From Clostridia bacterium (GTDB lineage: Bacteria > Bacillota > Clostridia > Oscillospirales > Acutalibacteraceae): a stretch of 64,000 bases of DNA. The notes below the pieces were generated by a model, which saw nothing but the letters and a program-made list of their open reading frames with translations, did no database searches and had not been told where the DNA came from. How positions within the stretch are numbered: position 1 is the first letter of the stretch; each line of letters begins with the position of its first letter. Below, piece after piece: positions 1 to 9,429 of this stretch. The stretch spans positions 18,614-82,613 of the forward strand of contig JAGBCU010000045.1 of assembly GCA_017937865.1 (NCBI GenBank). Direction: 5' to 3'. The translations under genes were made by a program, and so were the position numbers.

Positions 1-609
1 ATTTTGCAAGACGTTAGCCTGACAGTATCATCAGGTGATACTATCGGTCTTGTGGGTCCATCAGGTGAAGGTAAAACAACTTTATTCAAGCTTATACTCG
101 GAATCATAAAACCCACAGAGGGACGAATTTATATAAAAGCTTCTGACGGTGAGGAAATAAATATTTCAGACAGTACACGAAGATTTTGTTCATACGTACC
201 TCAGCACGTAACTGCTTTTTCAGGTTCTATAAAAGATAATCTTTTGATAGTAAAAAACACCGCAGACTTAAAAGAGCTTGAAGATGTATTGAAAAAAGCA
301 GAGCTCTATAAGTATGTTGAAGAGTTATCTCAAGGTATTGATACGCCTGTCAGCGAGCAGGGAGCAAATATGTCACAGGGGCAGCTTCAAAGATTATCCA
401 TAGCAAGAGCGTTATTAAGAGATGCAAGGATATTGCTTATGGATGAAGCGACCTCTGCACTGGATGCTCATACTGAAGCAAACGTTTTAGAAAATATTAT
501 GACTAACAAGGGCTCAGGAATAACGATGCTTACAACTCATCGCGAGAGCATGTTGGCATATTGTGATAAGGTTTATAGAATTTCAGATAGTGGAAGAATC
601 AGTGTGTAA
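1..609 (+). CDS. ABC transporter ATP-binding domain, C-terminal part (gene runs off the left edge)
   Basis: The reading frame is open to base 1, so only about the last 200 residues are visible. They form a full exporter-type nucleotide-binding domain: Walker A GPSGEGKTT, Q-loop YVPQH, signature MSQGQLQRLSIARAL (an MSQGQ variant of LSGGQ), Walker B ILLMDEATSALD and an H-loop histidine in TTHRES. The layout matches half-transporter exporters in which this domain follows six membrane helices, which would lie outside the window. The sugar transferase gene starts about 70 bp downstream. The substrate cannot be told; a lipid-linked glycan flippase is possible from context only. Confidence 0.85.
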   Translation: MLQDVSLTVSSGDTIGLVGPSGEGKTTLFKLILGIIKPTEGRIYIKASDGEEINISDSTRRFCSYVPQHVTAFSGSIKDNLLIVKNTADLKELEDVLKKAELYKYVEELSQGIDTPVSEQGANMSQGQLQRLSIARALLRDARILLMDEATSALDAHTEANVLENIMTNKGSGITMLTTHRESMLAYCDKVYRISDSGRISV

Positions 610-676
610 AAACAGCTAAGGAAAATATTTGTAAATCTGGAAAGATGTTGCAAAATTATATAAAAGGAGAATGACA

Positions 677-1405
677 ATGCTTTGCAAATGGGAAGAATTA
701 CCTGTTGAATTGCAAAATCCGTCGGTCAGACCGTATTACGATAGACTTGACACACACCGCAAGCAGTTGCTTTTAAAAAGGATATTTGATATTTGTATAT
801 CGTTATGCGGGATAATATTTTTATCTCCGATATTTTTAATAACGGCGGTTGCCATAAAGCTTGATACTCCCGGACCTGTTTTTTACAGGCAAGAGCGTAT
901 CACACAATATGGAAGAGTTTTTAAGATTTTTAAATTTCGTTCAATGGTTAGCGGTGCAAAAACGGGAGCAAATCTTACCGTTAACAATGACAGCCGTATA
1001 ACCAAAACGGGTAAGTTTATAAGAAAATTCAAAATTGATGAATTGTGTCAGCTTTTAGATGTGCTTGTTGGTAATATGACTCTTGTAGGTACGCGACCCG
1101 AGGTTAAAGAATATGTGAATGAATATACACCTGAAATGATGGCGACTCTTTTACTTCCTGCGGGTATAACCTCAAAGGCAAGCATTATATACAAAAACGA
1201 AAGTGAGCTTTTGCAGAGTGCAGAAGACCCCAAGTCAGTGTATCTCAGGGAAATTTTACCTAAAAAAATGAAGTATAATCTTGAAGGAATCGCGAAATTT
1301 GGGATAACAAACGAGATTAAATTACTTTTTATGACAGTTTTTGCAATTTTGGGTAAGGATTATTCTGAAGAAAATGAATCCGAAAGAAAAACGGAGAATG
1401 TATGA
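677..1405 (+). CDS. Undecaprenyl-phosphate sugar phosphotransferase (bacterial sugar transferase family)
   Basis: A protein of about 242 residues of the PglC/WbaP-catalytic-domain type, which transfers a sugar-1-phosphate from a UDP-sugar to undecaprenyl phosphate and so starts glycan assembly at the membrane. Visible hallmarks: KRIFDI followed by one hydrophobic segment, PGPVFYRQERITQYGRVFKIFKFRSM, and the late VGTRPEV motif. The ATG at 677 is preferred because AGGAG at 665-669 sits 7 bases before it; an ATG at 671 would be one base from that site. It lacks the multi-helix N-terminal part of long WbaP proteins. It overlaps the next gene by 4 bp, so they are probably co-translated. Confidence 0.9.
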   Translation: MLCKWEELPVELQNPSVRPYYDRLDTHRKQLLLKRIFDICISLCGIIFLSPIFLITAVAIKLDTPGPVFYRQERITQYGRVFKIFKFRSMVSGAKTGANLTVNNDSRITKTGKFIRKFKIDELCQLLDVLVGNMTLVGTRPEVKEYVNEYTPEMMATLLLPAGITSKASIIYKNESELLQSAEDPKSVYLREILPKKMKYNLEGIAKFGITNEIKLLFMTVFAILGKDYSEENESERKTENV

Positions 1406-2541
1406 AAAACGATAAGAAAACAAAAAAATTAGTTGCGATTGTAACTAACAATGATGATGATATTTATTGCTTCAGAAAAGAGCTTGTAGAGGGTATTAAA
1501 TCAGCAGGGTATGACGTGCTTATTTCTTGCCCATATGGCGAAAAATTTGAATTGATGCAGCATATTGAATACGAATATGATAACCCGATTATTGACAGGC
1601 GCGGTACAAATATTGTTGCTGATTCAAAGTTGTTTTTACATTATCTGAAGCTTTTGAAAAAATATAAACCGGATATAGTTCTTACATATACCGTAAAGCC
1701 GAATATTTACTGTGGGATGGCAGCTCATATATGTAAAATACCTGTTATTTGTAATGTTACGGGCTTTGGTAGCGTACTTAAAATGTCACGTTGCGTGCAA
1801 AAACTTATAATGGCTATGTTTAAGTTGTCTTTTAGCAAAGCAAAGTGTGTTATGTTTCAAAACGAATCAAATATGAAAAATGCTCTTGAAACAGGTATTG
1901 TTAAACGTGATTACAAGCTTATACCCGGGTCAGGTGTTAACACTGAAAGATTTTTTAAGCAACCCTATCCTCAGGGCGGAAACGGTATAGACGGCGAAAC
2001 TGTAGTTTTCAACTATATCGGTCGCATACTTAAAGACAAAGGCGTAGAGGATTATATTGAGGCGGCAAAAAGGATAAAGGAAAAATATCCTAACACGTCA
2101 TTTAATATGTTAGGTTTTATTGAGGAAACGGAGCTTCATTACGTTGAGGATTTGAAAAATCTTCAAGAAAAGAATGTTGTTATTTTTCACGGTAGCCAGA
2201 AGGATACAAGACCGTTTATAAGGTCCTCACATGCAATTATACACCCTTCTACCTACGGCGAAGGTATGAGTAATGTGCTTCTCGAAAGCGCATCCTCCGG
2301 TAGACCGATTATTTCTACTGATAATCCCGGATGCAAAGAAACTTTTGTTGATAACGAAACAGGTTTTCAATATAAGGGTGGAAACGTTGACGAGCTTTGC
2401 GAGAAAATTGAAATGTTTCTTGAAATGCCAAATAACGAAAGAGCCTTAATGGGAGAAAAAGGCAGAACTTACATAGAAAAGAATTTTTCACGCGAAATTG
2501 TTGTTAATGCTTATTTGCAGAAGATTAATGAATTGATATAG
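1402..2541 (+). CDS. Glycosyltransferase family 4 (PglA-like)
   Basis: A 379-residue GT-B enzyme. The N-terminal half has the pattern KPDIVLTYTVKPNIYCGM followed by CNVTGFGSVL, typical of PglA/WbnK-like transferases that add the second sugar (often HexNAc) to an undecaprenyl-diphosphate-linked sugar. The C-terminal half has the donor-binding E-x7-E region within GEGMSNVLLESASSGRP. Its ATGA overlap with the initiating transferase supports a role in the next step of assembly. Acceptor and donor are inferred, not shown. Confidence 0.85.
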   Translation: MKNDKKTKKLVAIVTNNDDDIYCFRKELVEGIKSAGYDVLISCPYGEKFELMQHIEYEYDNPIIDRRGTNIVADSKLFLHYLKLLKKYKPDIVLTYTVKPNIYCGMAAHICKIPVICNVTGFGSVLKMSRCVQKLIMAMFKLSFSKAKCVMFQNESNMKNALETGIVKRDYKLIPGSGVNTERFFKQPYPQGGNGIDGETVVFNYIGRILKDKGVEDYIEAAKRIKEKYPNTSFNMLGFIEETELHYVEDLKNLQEKNVVIFHGSQKDTRPFIRSSHAIIHPSTYGEGMSNVLLESASSGRPIISTDNPGCKETFVDNETGFQYKGGNVDELCEKIEMFLEMPNNERALMGEKGRTYIEKNFSREIVVNAYLQKINELI

Positions 2542-2554
2542 AGGGTGTTAGTTA

Positions 2555-3880
2555 ATGGAGAATTTGTTTTCGGATTTATACGAAAAAATACTTGTAAAAG
2601 AAAAGAAAATTTCTCTTGTAGGCTTAGGCTACGTTGGTATGCCTATTGCAGTTGCATTTGCAAAAAAAGCTGAAGTAATAGGCTATGACCTTAATAAAGA
2701 GAAAATAGAAATATATAAATCGGGAATAGATCCAACTAATGAGGTTGGAGATGATGTAATAAAAGCTACTACAGTGGAGTTTACCTCTGACGAAACAAAG
2801 CTTTCAGAAGCAAGCTTCCACATTGTTGCGGTTCCTACGCCTGTAAATAATGACCATACACCTGATTTAAAGCCTGTAATCGGAGCAAGCGAGATTGTAG
2901 GCAGAAATCTTACAAAGGGCTCAATAGTAGTTTATGAATCTACCGTATATCCCGGTGTAACGGAAGAAGTTTGCATACCTATTCTTGAAAAAGAATCGGG
3001 TCTTGTTTGCGGTGTGGATTTCAAGGTTGGTTATTCACCCGAAAGAATTAATCCCGGTGATAAGGTACACAGACTTGAAACGATTGTTAAAATAGTTTCC
3101 GGTATGGATGATGAGACGCTTGATATTGTTGCAAAGGTATATGAGCTTGTGGTTGATGCAGGGGTGTACCGTGCAGACAGTATTAAGGTCGCTGAAGCTG
3201 CAAAGGTTATTGAGAACAGTCAGCGTGATATCAACATTGCTTTTATGAATGAGCTATCAATTATTTTTAATAAAATGGGTATTGATACAAAATCTGTTCT
3301 TGAGGCTGCAGGAACAAAATGGAATTTCCTGAAATTCTATCCGGGTCTTGTTGGCGGTCACTGTATCGGCGTTGACCCTTACTATCTTACATATAAGGCT
3401 GAAGCGATGGGGTATCACAGTCAGGTTATTCTTGCAGGTCGCCGTATAAATGATAATATGGGAAAATACGTTGCAGAGAACATTGTTAAGAAGCTTATTT
3501 CTGCTGATAAGACCGTAAAGAATGCAAAAGTTGCTATTTTAGGGTTTACGTTTAAAGAGAATTGTCCCGATACCAGAAACACAAGAATTATTGATATCGT
3601 TAACGAGCTTAAGGATTATGGCATTACACCTGTAATTGCTGACCCTGAGGCAGATAGTGACGAGGCAAAGCGTATTTACGGCATTGAATTTACCGACGTT
3701 AAAGATATTAATAATATGGATGCAGTTGTGCTTGCTGTAGCTCACGATTCATTTAAAAATATTACAATGGCTCAAATGGACAGCTTGTTTGGAGAGGGCA
3801 AAAAGGTTCTTCTTGATATCAAAGGTATCTTAAACAGAAAAGATTATGAAAAACAAGGCTATTCATATTGGAGACTTTGA
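2555..3880 (+). CDS. tviB: UDP-N-acetylhexosamine 6-dehydrogenase (TviB/WbpO type)
   Basis: A 441-residue NAD-dependent nucleotide-sugar dehydrogenase that oxidises C6 of a UDP-HexNAc to the uronic acid. The N-terminal Rossmann motif is LVGLGYVGMPIA, and the catalytic cysteine lies in GGHCIGVDPYYLTY (about residue 270). The segment SGIDPTNEVGD resembles the TviB/WbpO/VipA branch (UDP-GalNAc or UDP-GlcNAc oxidation) more than UDP-glucose dehydrogenase. It is followed directly by a TviC/WbpP-type 4-epimerase, the pair that makes UDP-GalNAcA for Vi antigen and some O-antigens. UDP-GalNAcA is therefore the likely product. Confidence 0.85.
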   Translation: MENLFSDLYEKILVKEKKISLVGLGYVGMPIAVAFAKKAEVIGYDLNKEKIEIYKSGIDPTNEVGDDVIKATTVEFTSDETKLSEASFHIVAVPTPVNNDHTPDLKPVIGASEIVGRNLTKGSIVVYESTVYPGVTEEVCIPILEKESGLVCGVDFKVGYSPERINPGDKVHRLETIVKIVSGMDDETLDIVAKVYELVVDAGVYRADSIKVAEAAKVIENSQRDINIAFMNELSIIFNKMGIDTKSVLEAAGTKWNFLKFYPGLVGGHCIGVDPYYLTYKAEAMGYHSQVILAGRRINDNMGKYVAENIVKKLISADKTVKNAKVAILGFTFKENCPDTRNTRIIDIVNELKDYGITPVIADPEADSDEAKRIYGIEFTDVKDINNMDAVVLAVAHDSFKNITMAQMDSLFGEGKKVLLDIKGILNRKDYEKQGYSYWRL

Positions 3881-3911
3881 TTTCAGAGAGCAAAGCATAT
3901 AGGAGATTAGT

Positions 3912-4889
3912 ATGGGTTATAAAGATTTAAAATTTCCTGAAAATTCACTTTTTCTTGTTACCGGATGTGCAGGGTTTATAGGCTCTAACCTTTGTGAAGC
4001 TATTCTTGATATGGGTTACAGAGTAAGAGGTCTTGACGATTTATCAACAGGCAAACAGGAAAACGTTGATATGTTTTTAGATAATCCTCATTACGAGTTT
4101 GTTAAGGGCGATATAAAGGATTATGAAACCTGTCTTAAAGCTTGTGAGGGTGTAGATTACGTTCTTAATCAGGCGGCTTGGGGGAGTGTGCCACGTTCAA
4201 TCGAAATGCCTTTGTTTTATTGTAAAAACAATATTGAGGGTACACTCAATATGTTAGAGGCTGCCCGTCAGAATGGTGTTAAAAAGTTCGTATATGCTTC
4301 AAGCTCTTCTGTTTACGGCGATGAACCGAACCTTCCTAAAAAAGAGGGAAGGGAGGGTAATCTTCTTTCACCCTATGCAGTTACAAAGCGCTGTGACGAG
4401 GAATGGGGAAAGATGTACACAATGCATTATGGTCTTGATACCTATGGTATGAGATATTTTAATGTGTTTGGCAGAAGACAAAATCCCGATGGAGCATACG
4501 CTGCAGTTATCCCAAAATTTATTAAGCAGTTATTGAACGGTGAAGTACCTACAATTAACGGTGACGGTAGACAGAGTAGAGATTTCACATATATAGATAA
4601 CGTTATTGAAGCAAATCTTAAGGCGTGCCTTGCAAGTCATGATGCGGCAGGTAAGGCTTATAACATAGCTTATGGCGGAAGAGAATATCTTATTGATATT
4701 TACTACGGTCTTACAACGGCGCTCGGAGTAGATACAGAGCCTAATTTCGGACCTGACCGTAACGGCGATATTAAGCATTCTAATGCAGATATTTCACGTG
4801 CGAAGGAGCTTTTGGGATACAATCCCGATTATAGCTTTTCTGACGGTATAAAGCTTGCTATAGAATGGTACAAGGAGAATTTGTCTTGA
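3912..4889 (+). CDS. tviC: UDP-N-acetylglucosamine 4-epimerase (TviC/WbpP type)
   Basis: A 325-residue extended short-chain dehydrogenase. NAD-binding motif TGCAGFIGSN, catalytic YAVTK (Tyr near residue 155) and YASSSSVYG are visible. The segment LNQAAWGSVPRSIE is characteristic of the WbpP/TviC branch, which interconverts UDP-GlcNAc/UDP-GalNAc and their uronic acids. AGGAGA lies 6 bases before the ATG. Together with the preceding dehydrogenase it should feed UDP-GalNAcA to the glycosyltransferases downstream. Confidence 0.87.
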   Translation: MGYKDLKFPENSLFLVTGCAGFIGSNLCEAILDMGYRVRGLDDLSTGKQENVDMFLDNPHYEFVKGDIKDYETCLKACEGVDYVLNQAAWGSVPRSIEMPLFYCKNNIEGTLNMLEAARQNGVKKFVYASSSSVYGDEPNLPKKEGREGNLLSPYAVTKRCDEEWGKMYTMHYGLDTYGMRYFNVFGRRQNPDGAYAAVIPKFIKQLLNGEVPTINGDGRQSRDFTYIDNVIEANLKACLASHDAAGKAYNIAYGGREYLIDIYYGLTTALGVDTEPNFGPDRNGDIKHSNADISRAKELLGYNPDYSFSDGIKLAIEWYKENLS

Positions 4890-5989
4890 AAGACACAATA
4901 GTTTATTACGGCGGTTTTTCATTACCTGATAAAAATGCTGCTGCAAATCGTGTTGTTTCAAACGGAAAGATTTTTAAAGCTTTAGGATATAATGTTGTTT
5001 TTCTTGGAGCTGATTATGATAATGGTAATTATGCAGGGGTAAAGAGCCTGGGTGACGGAATGATGTGTGAAGCGCATCCCTCGGGCGTTATTGATTGGGT
5101 AAAGCAGATATTACTTTTTAAAAACCTGAAAAAAGTAATCGAAAAAGCGTCTGCCGTAAAACTCGTTATTCTTTATAACGTTCCGTTTGTAACGTTATGT
5201 CTTGCGAAAGGCTTCTTTAAAAAAGACGGTATTGAAGTAGCTTACGATTGCACAGAGTGGACGCAGTTTACTGATGGCTCGTTTGTGAAAAAAATCTTTA
5301 AGTATATTGATGAGTTCTTTATTCGTAAGTTTGCACATCGTATTGCAGATAAAATGATTGTCGTAAGCGAGACTATGCTTAAGGCTTATAAAGGTAAAAA
5401 GAAAATTATTAAATTACCGCCTCTTATTGATTTATCTGATGATATATGGCATCAGCCGATTGAAAAAGAAGAGGGTGGCTTTACGTTTTGCTTTGCAGGT
5501 TTTCCTGACGGTAATAAAGATTATATCGGCACTGTTGTTGAAGCGTTTTCTCTTCTTGAGTGTAACAACGTTAATTTAAAAATAGTCGGCATAACAAAAG
5601 ATAAGTTTCTTGAGATGTATAAGAATATAAGCATTGGTGAAAATATAGATTTTTTCGGGAAACTCACTCACAGTGAAGCTGTAAAACAAATTCTTTTGAG
5701 TGATTGTTATGTTTTTATAAGACCGTCTGATAGGCGTAATAACGCGGGATTTCCCACTAAGTTTGTTGAAAGCTATTCTTGCGGTGTGAAAATAATTACT
5801 ACAGACGTAAGTGACGTGAGGATGTACGCAGAAGCAGAGTGCGATATTCTTCCGTGTAATGATGTAAATGAATTGAGAGTTGCTATGACGAACGCAATAA
5901 GCTCGACCCCAAAAAGAGAGCAAATATTATTGCGAGATACGTTTGATTATAAAAACTACATTGACGAAACACAGCGTTGGCTGAATTAA
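4886..5989 (+). CDS. Glycosyltransferase, GT-B fold (family 4-like)
   Basis: About 367 residues. The start is probably the TTG at 4886: AGGAG at 4873-4877 lies 8 bases before it and the protein then opens MKDTIVYYGGFSLPDKNAAANRV, a plausible GT-B beginning. The ATG at 4865 has no ribosome binding site. The C-terminal half has GFPTKFVESYSCGVKIITTD, the donor-site glutamate region of GT4 enzymes. The TTG start overlaps the upstream stop codon, implying translational coupling. Donor and acceptor unknown. Confidence 0.75.
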   Translation: MKDTIVYYGGFSLPDKNAAANRVVSNGKIFKALGYNVVFLGADYDNGNYAGVKSLGDGMMCEAHPSGVIDWVKQILLFKNLKKVIEKASAVKLVILYNVPFVTLCLAKGFFKKDGIEVAYDCTEWTQFTDGSFVKKIFKYIDEFFIRKFAHRIADKMIVVSETMLKAYKGKKKIIKLPPLIDLSDDIWHQPIEKEEGGFTFCFAGFPDGNKDYIGTVVEAFSLLECNNVNLKIVGITKDKFLEMYKNISIGENIDFFGKLTHSEAVKQILLSDCYVFIRPSDRRNNAGFPTKFVESYSCGVKIITTDVSDVRMYAEAECDILPCNDVNELRVAMTNAISSTPKREQILLRDTFDYKNYIDETQRWLN

Positions 5990-6006
5990 AGGAGGTTAGA
6001 TAAGCT

Positions 6007-7239
6007 ATGGCAAAACAAGGCTTTGGTTTTAGCACAATTCAATCAATTGCTGTAGCTTATATTGTTATTTGGTCGTTGTCACCTCCTTTGGAAATCGATA
6101 TGATTTACAGGGTACTGGCTTTAGGTGCAGTGTTTGTCTGGGCCGCTTGCTGGTTGCTAAGAGAAAATCCGATTGAATTAGATAAAAATCAAATAGTCTC
6201 AATATTCTTTTTATTTGTAGTTGTAGGCGTAACTTTTATAACAAATGGTGATTTTAAGGGGATATTAAAGCAAATTGCTTTCTTTATGCTTGTAATATGC
6301 TTTATAATTAATAGATTTTACGAAGGTAAATGGGGAGAATTGAAATGGATTGTTCCTATTGTTTTAGTATTATTAATTGTTTGGAACTATAAAACAATTC
6401 AGGCTTTGATCGAGGACCCGACGATTGCAAGACGAATTGTAAGAGACGATGAGAGTATATATCCCTATCTAAGACAAGGTGTTGGCGGGTATAGTCTTGT
6501 TTATCCTCAGGTTTGTTTATCATCTGCAATTTTTATATGGACCTTAAAAGCCTTTAAAAACAACAAGTTTTATTTTGTAATAGGTGTTTTATGGATAGCA
6601 AGTTTCGTGAGGCTTATTCTTTTAGCCGGATATTCTATTGCGATTTTTGCAAGTGTCGTAGGCTTGGTTTTAACTCTTTTTTATAAAGGTAAAAGCGGTA
6701 TGGCAGCTTTTGCAATTGCGGCTGTATTCTTTGCCGGAATTATGCTGTCTATTTTATACGTTGATGAGTTTAGAGCTTGGTTACTTGAAATGTTTGATGG
6801 TACAGCAGTTGCAAAAAAAATCAACGACCTTGTGGCTACTGAAGATTCAGGTGCTGCCGAAGGCTCTATTGCTATACGTATAACGCGTTATTTAGCAAGC
6901 GTGAGGGTTATAGTGAAATATCCTATTATCGGGGCTTTATGGCGTGAGGGCGGCGGCGGACACTCTGCATTTCTGGATATTATCGCAAGGTATGGTTTGT
7001 TTGGCGGATGGTTTTTTATAAAAGCAGTTTGTTATGTTCCAGAGTATTATAAAAACAGAACAGATACTGCATATATAAGACGTTTGTGTAATGCTACAAT
7101 GGTCATAGTAATGATTGTTTCTTTGCTTAACTCACTTACCTATGCGATGTATTGTGCGATATTGATAGTTTTGCCATTGTTTTTTGAAGATATAGTAAGG
7201 TGGAATGGTGTTAAAAATGAAGATTCTTTGGACGACTAA
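6007..7239 (+). CDS. Wzy/WaaL-like polysaccharide polymerase or ligase, membrane protein
   Basis: A 410-residue protein that is almost wholly hydrophobic, with about ten to twelve membrane segments and a larger non-membrane loop around residues 130-165 (EDPTIARRIVRDDESIYPYLRQGVGG begins it). Near the end is GGGGHSAFLDIIARYGLFGG, matching the H-N/S-x-(F/L)...G-x-x-G pattern of the O-antigen ligase/polymerase superfamily. GGAGG lies before the ATG. In a Wzx/Wzy system it would polymerise repeat units; here the locus carries a Wzm/Wzt exporter, so ligase activity is an equal possibility. Confidence 0.75.
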   Translation: MAKQGFGFSTIQSIAVAYIVIWSLSPPLEIDMIYRVLALGAVFVWAACWLLRENPIELDKNQIVSIFFLFVVVGVTFITNGDFKGILKQIAFFMLVICFIINRFYEGKWGELKWIVPIVLVLLIVWNYKTIQALIEDPTIARRIVRDDESIYPYLRQGVGGYSLVYPQVCLSSAIFIWTLKAFKNNKFYFVIGVLWIASFVRLILLAGYSIAIFASVVGLVLTLFYKGKSGMAAFAIAAVFFAGIMLSILYVDEFRAWLLEMFDGTAVAKKINDLVATEDSGAAEGSIAIRITRYLASVRVIVKYPIIGALWREGGGGHSAFLDIIARYGLFGGWFFIKAVCYVPEYYKNRTDTAYIRRLCNATMVIVMIVSLLNSLTYAMYCAILIVLPLFFEDIVRWNGVKNEDSLDD

Positions 7240-8476
7240 TTTAATACCCGCAAACCTTGTTGCCGAAATAGGTGTTAAAGCTGACGTTTTGGGCGGTTGG
7301 GTAGAAGCTATGGCAAAGGAACTGAAAAAGTTCGATGATGTTCAGCTTGCAATCGTTTGTAAATGTGAAAACGGTGAGAGCTTTGAAGTAACTGTAGATG
7401 ACGTTAAATACTACAGCCTTGCTTATACTCCGTCAACAGAGTATAACGTTATTGAATCGCATTTAGAAGAAATTGTTGCAGATTTTAAACCCGATTTAAT
7501 ACATATTGAAGGTACAGAGTTTTTACATGCAAAAGCCGCAATAAACGTTGGCAAGAAGCTTAGTATTCCTACAGTAGCATCAATGCAGGGAATATTGAAC
7601 GGTCAATATAATTATCAATGCGGTCAGCTTCAAATAGACGATATGATTTTGTCGGGTAAGGTTACCGAAATTTGTGCAGGTATGCTACTGCATCTGAGAA
7701 AGACCCGTTGGTATAAAAAAAGACTTAGCCATGAGCGTGACGTTATATGTGGTGCGAAATACGTTTTAGGAAGAACAACTTGGGATAGAGCACATACGTA
7801 TTCACTTAATCCGGAAGCAAAATACTTTTCTTGTAACAGAGTTTTAAGACAACCGTTTTACGAGTTTAACTGGGGTATAAATAAAATAGAGCCACATTCA
7901 ATTTATGTAGGTAATAGCTACTATGCTCTTAAAGGCTTCCATTTTGTAGTTCAGGCTTTGCCTCAGCTTATAAATGAATATCCGGATATAAAGGTTTACG
8001 TAGCAGGTCATAAGCCTTTTTCGGACGGTGACAAGCGTTCCTTTATAAAAAAAGGTTACGGAGCATATCTTAAAAGACTTATTGATGATTTAAAAGTAGG
8101 GGAGCATATTGTTTTTACAGGTCCGTTGAGTGCATCAGAGGTTGCCGAAAGATTAGCAAAAACCCACGTGTATGTATTATGCTCCGCCGTTGAAAACAGT
8201 CCCAATACGTTGGGCGAGGCAATGCTTATTGGTACACCTTGTGTAGCATCTTACGTGGGTGGAGTACCCGATATGGCAGAGGACGGAAAAGAAGCTCTCT
8301 TCTACAGAAACGACGATTCCTCATTATTGGCGTGGAATATAAAAAAGATTTTTGATAGTAATGAATTGGCGTTAAAGCTATCTGATAACAGTCAAAGCCG
8401 TGCAAAAGAAACTCATAATCCACAAAAGAATGCGGAACAGCTTCTTGCGGTATATAAAGAAATTTTAAATGATTAA
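7217..8476 (+). CDS. Glycosyltransferase family 4
   Basis: About 419 residues with two Rossmann-like halves. The N-terminal half has DLIHIEGTEFLHAKA; the C-terminal half has HSIYVGNSYYALKGFHFVVQALPQL, typical for GT4, and the donor-binding segment ENSPNTLGEAMLIGTPCVASYVGG. The ATG at 7217 (MKILWTTNLIP) is the natural GT-B start; an in-frame ATG at 7205 lies one base from a possible binding site. The gene overlaps the Wzy-like gene by 23 bp in another frame. Sugar specificity unknown. Confidence 0.85.
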   Translation: MKILWTTNLIPANLVAEIGVKADVLGGWVEAMAKELKKFDDVQLAIVCKCENGESFEVTVDDVKYYSLAYTPSTEYNVIESHLEEIVADFKPDLIHIEGTEFLHAKAAINVGKKLSIPTVASMQGILNGQYNYQCGQLQIDDMILSGKVTEICAGMLLHLRKTRWYKKRLSHERDVICGAKYVLGRTTWDRAHTYSLNPEAKYFSCNRVLRQPFYEFNWGINKIEPHSIYVGNSYYALKGFHFVVQALPQLINEYPDIKVYVAGHKPFSDGDKRSFIKKGYGAYLKRLIDDLKVGEHIVFTGPLSASEVAERLAKTHVYVLCSAVENSPNTLGEAMLIGTPCVASYVGGVPDMAEDGKEALFYRNDDSSLLAWNIKKIFDSNELALKLSDNSQSRAKETHNPQKNAEQLLAVYKEILND

Positions 8477-8492
8477 AAGCTGAGGTGAGAAA

Positions 8493-9425
8493 ATGAATTA
8501 TGCACCCGTTGTGTTGTTTGTTTACAATAGAGCAGACCATTTCATGGAAACATACAATTCAATAGCGAAATGTCCTGAAGCGACGGAAACAGATTTATTT
8601 ATTTTCTCTGACGGTGCAAAAAATGAAAATGCACAGAACGCGGTAAAGGAAGTAAGACGATTTGCTGAAAAAATAGCAGAAGAAAGTGTCTTTAAAAGTG
8701 TTCAGGTAATAGAAAGCCCTGTTAACAAAGGGCTTGCAAAATCTATTATAAACGGTGTTTCTCAGGTTTTGGAAAAGTATGGCAAGGTTATAGTTGTCGA
8801 AGATGATTGTTATTGCTCGCCGTATTTTTTAAAGCATATGAACCGTTGCCTTGATTTTTACAAGGATAATCAAAGTATTGGTGCTGTTTCTGGATATTGT
8901 CCGAAGCTGGATTTTCCCGAAGACTATAAAAACGATGTTTTTACAGCATACCGTTCTTGTAGTTGTGCTTGGGGAACTTGGATGGACCGTTGGCAGAACA
9001 TTGATTGGGAATTGAAAGAGTTTAAGAGCTTTTGCAAGAAGCCGGCTCTTATAAAAAAACTTAATGCTAACGGAAATGACAGGTTTATGAGGCTTTACCG
9101 TCAGACAAAGGGCAACGGTAGCTCTTGGTCGGTACGCTTCGGTGCGCATCTTGTGAAGAATAATTGGCTTACGGTTTACCCTCGATATTCATACATTAAA
9201 AATATCGGATGCGACGAAAGCGGGGTTCACAGTAAAACTGAGGATGCAGAGAAAATGGCGGTAGATTTATCAAAAACTATTCCTGATTCCGTTTTAGTTG
9301 ACGTACCTCTTAATAAGAAAATTCAAAAAACAATGAGAAAGCATTACTCATACGGTTTAGTTTCTGATATGAAGAAATTTATTGCTACCACACTGATAGT
9401 AATAAAAGAGAATTTAAAAGGTTGA
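8493..9425 (+). CDS. Glycosyltransferase, GT-A fold (GNT-I-like)
   Basis: 310 residues. The opening APVVLFVYNRADHFMETYNSI and the metal-binding stretch VIVVEDDCYCSPYFLKHMN (an EDD in place of the usual DXD) resemble GT-A transferases related to GNT-I found in bacterial capsule loci. A repeated WxxW-like stretch AWGTWMDRWQNIDWE follows. GAGGTGAG lies before the ATG. It is the only enzyme of this type in the locus. Donor and acceptor unknown. Confidence 0.75.
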   Translation: MNYAPVVLFVYNRADHFMETYNSIAKCPEATETDLFIFSDGAKNENAQNAVKEVRRFAEKIAEESVFKSVQVIESPVNKGLAKSIINGVSQVLEKYGKVIVVEDDCYCSPYFLKHMNRCLDFYKDNQSIGAVSGYCPKLDFPEDYKNDVFTAYRSCSCAWGTWMDRWQNIDWELKEFKSFCKKPALIKKLNANGNDRFMRLYRQTKGNGSSWSVRFGAHLVKNNWLTVYPRYSYIKNIGCDESGVHSKTEDAEKMAVDLSKTIPDSVLVDVPLNKKIQKTMRKHYSYGLVSDMKKFIATTLIVIKENLKG

Positions 9426-9429
9426 TTTT

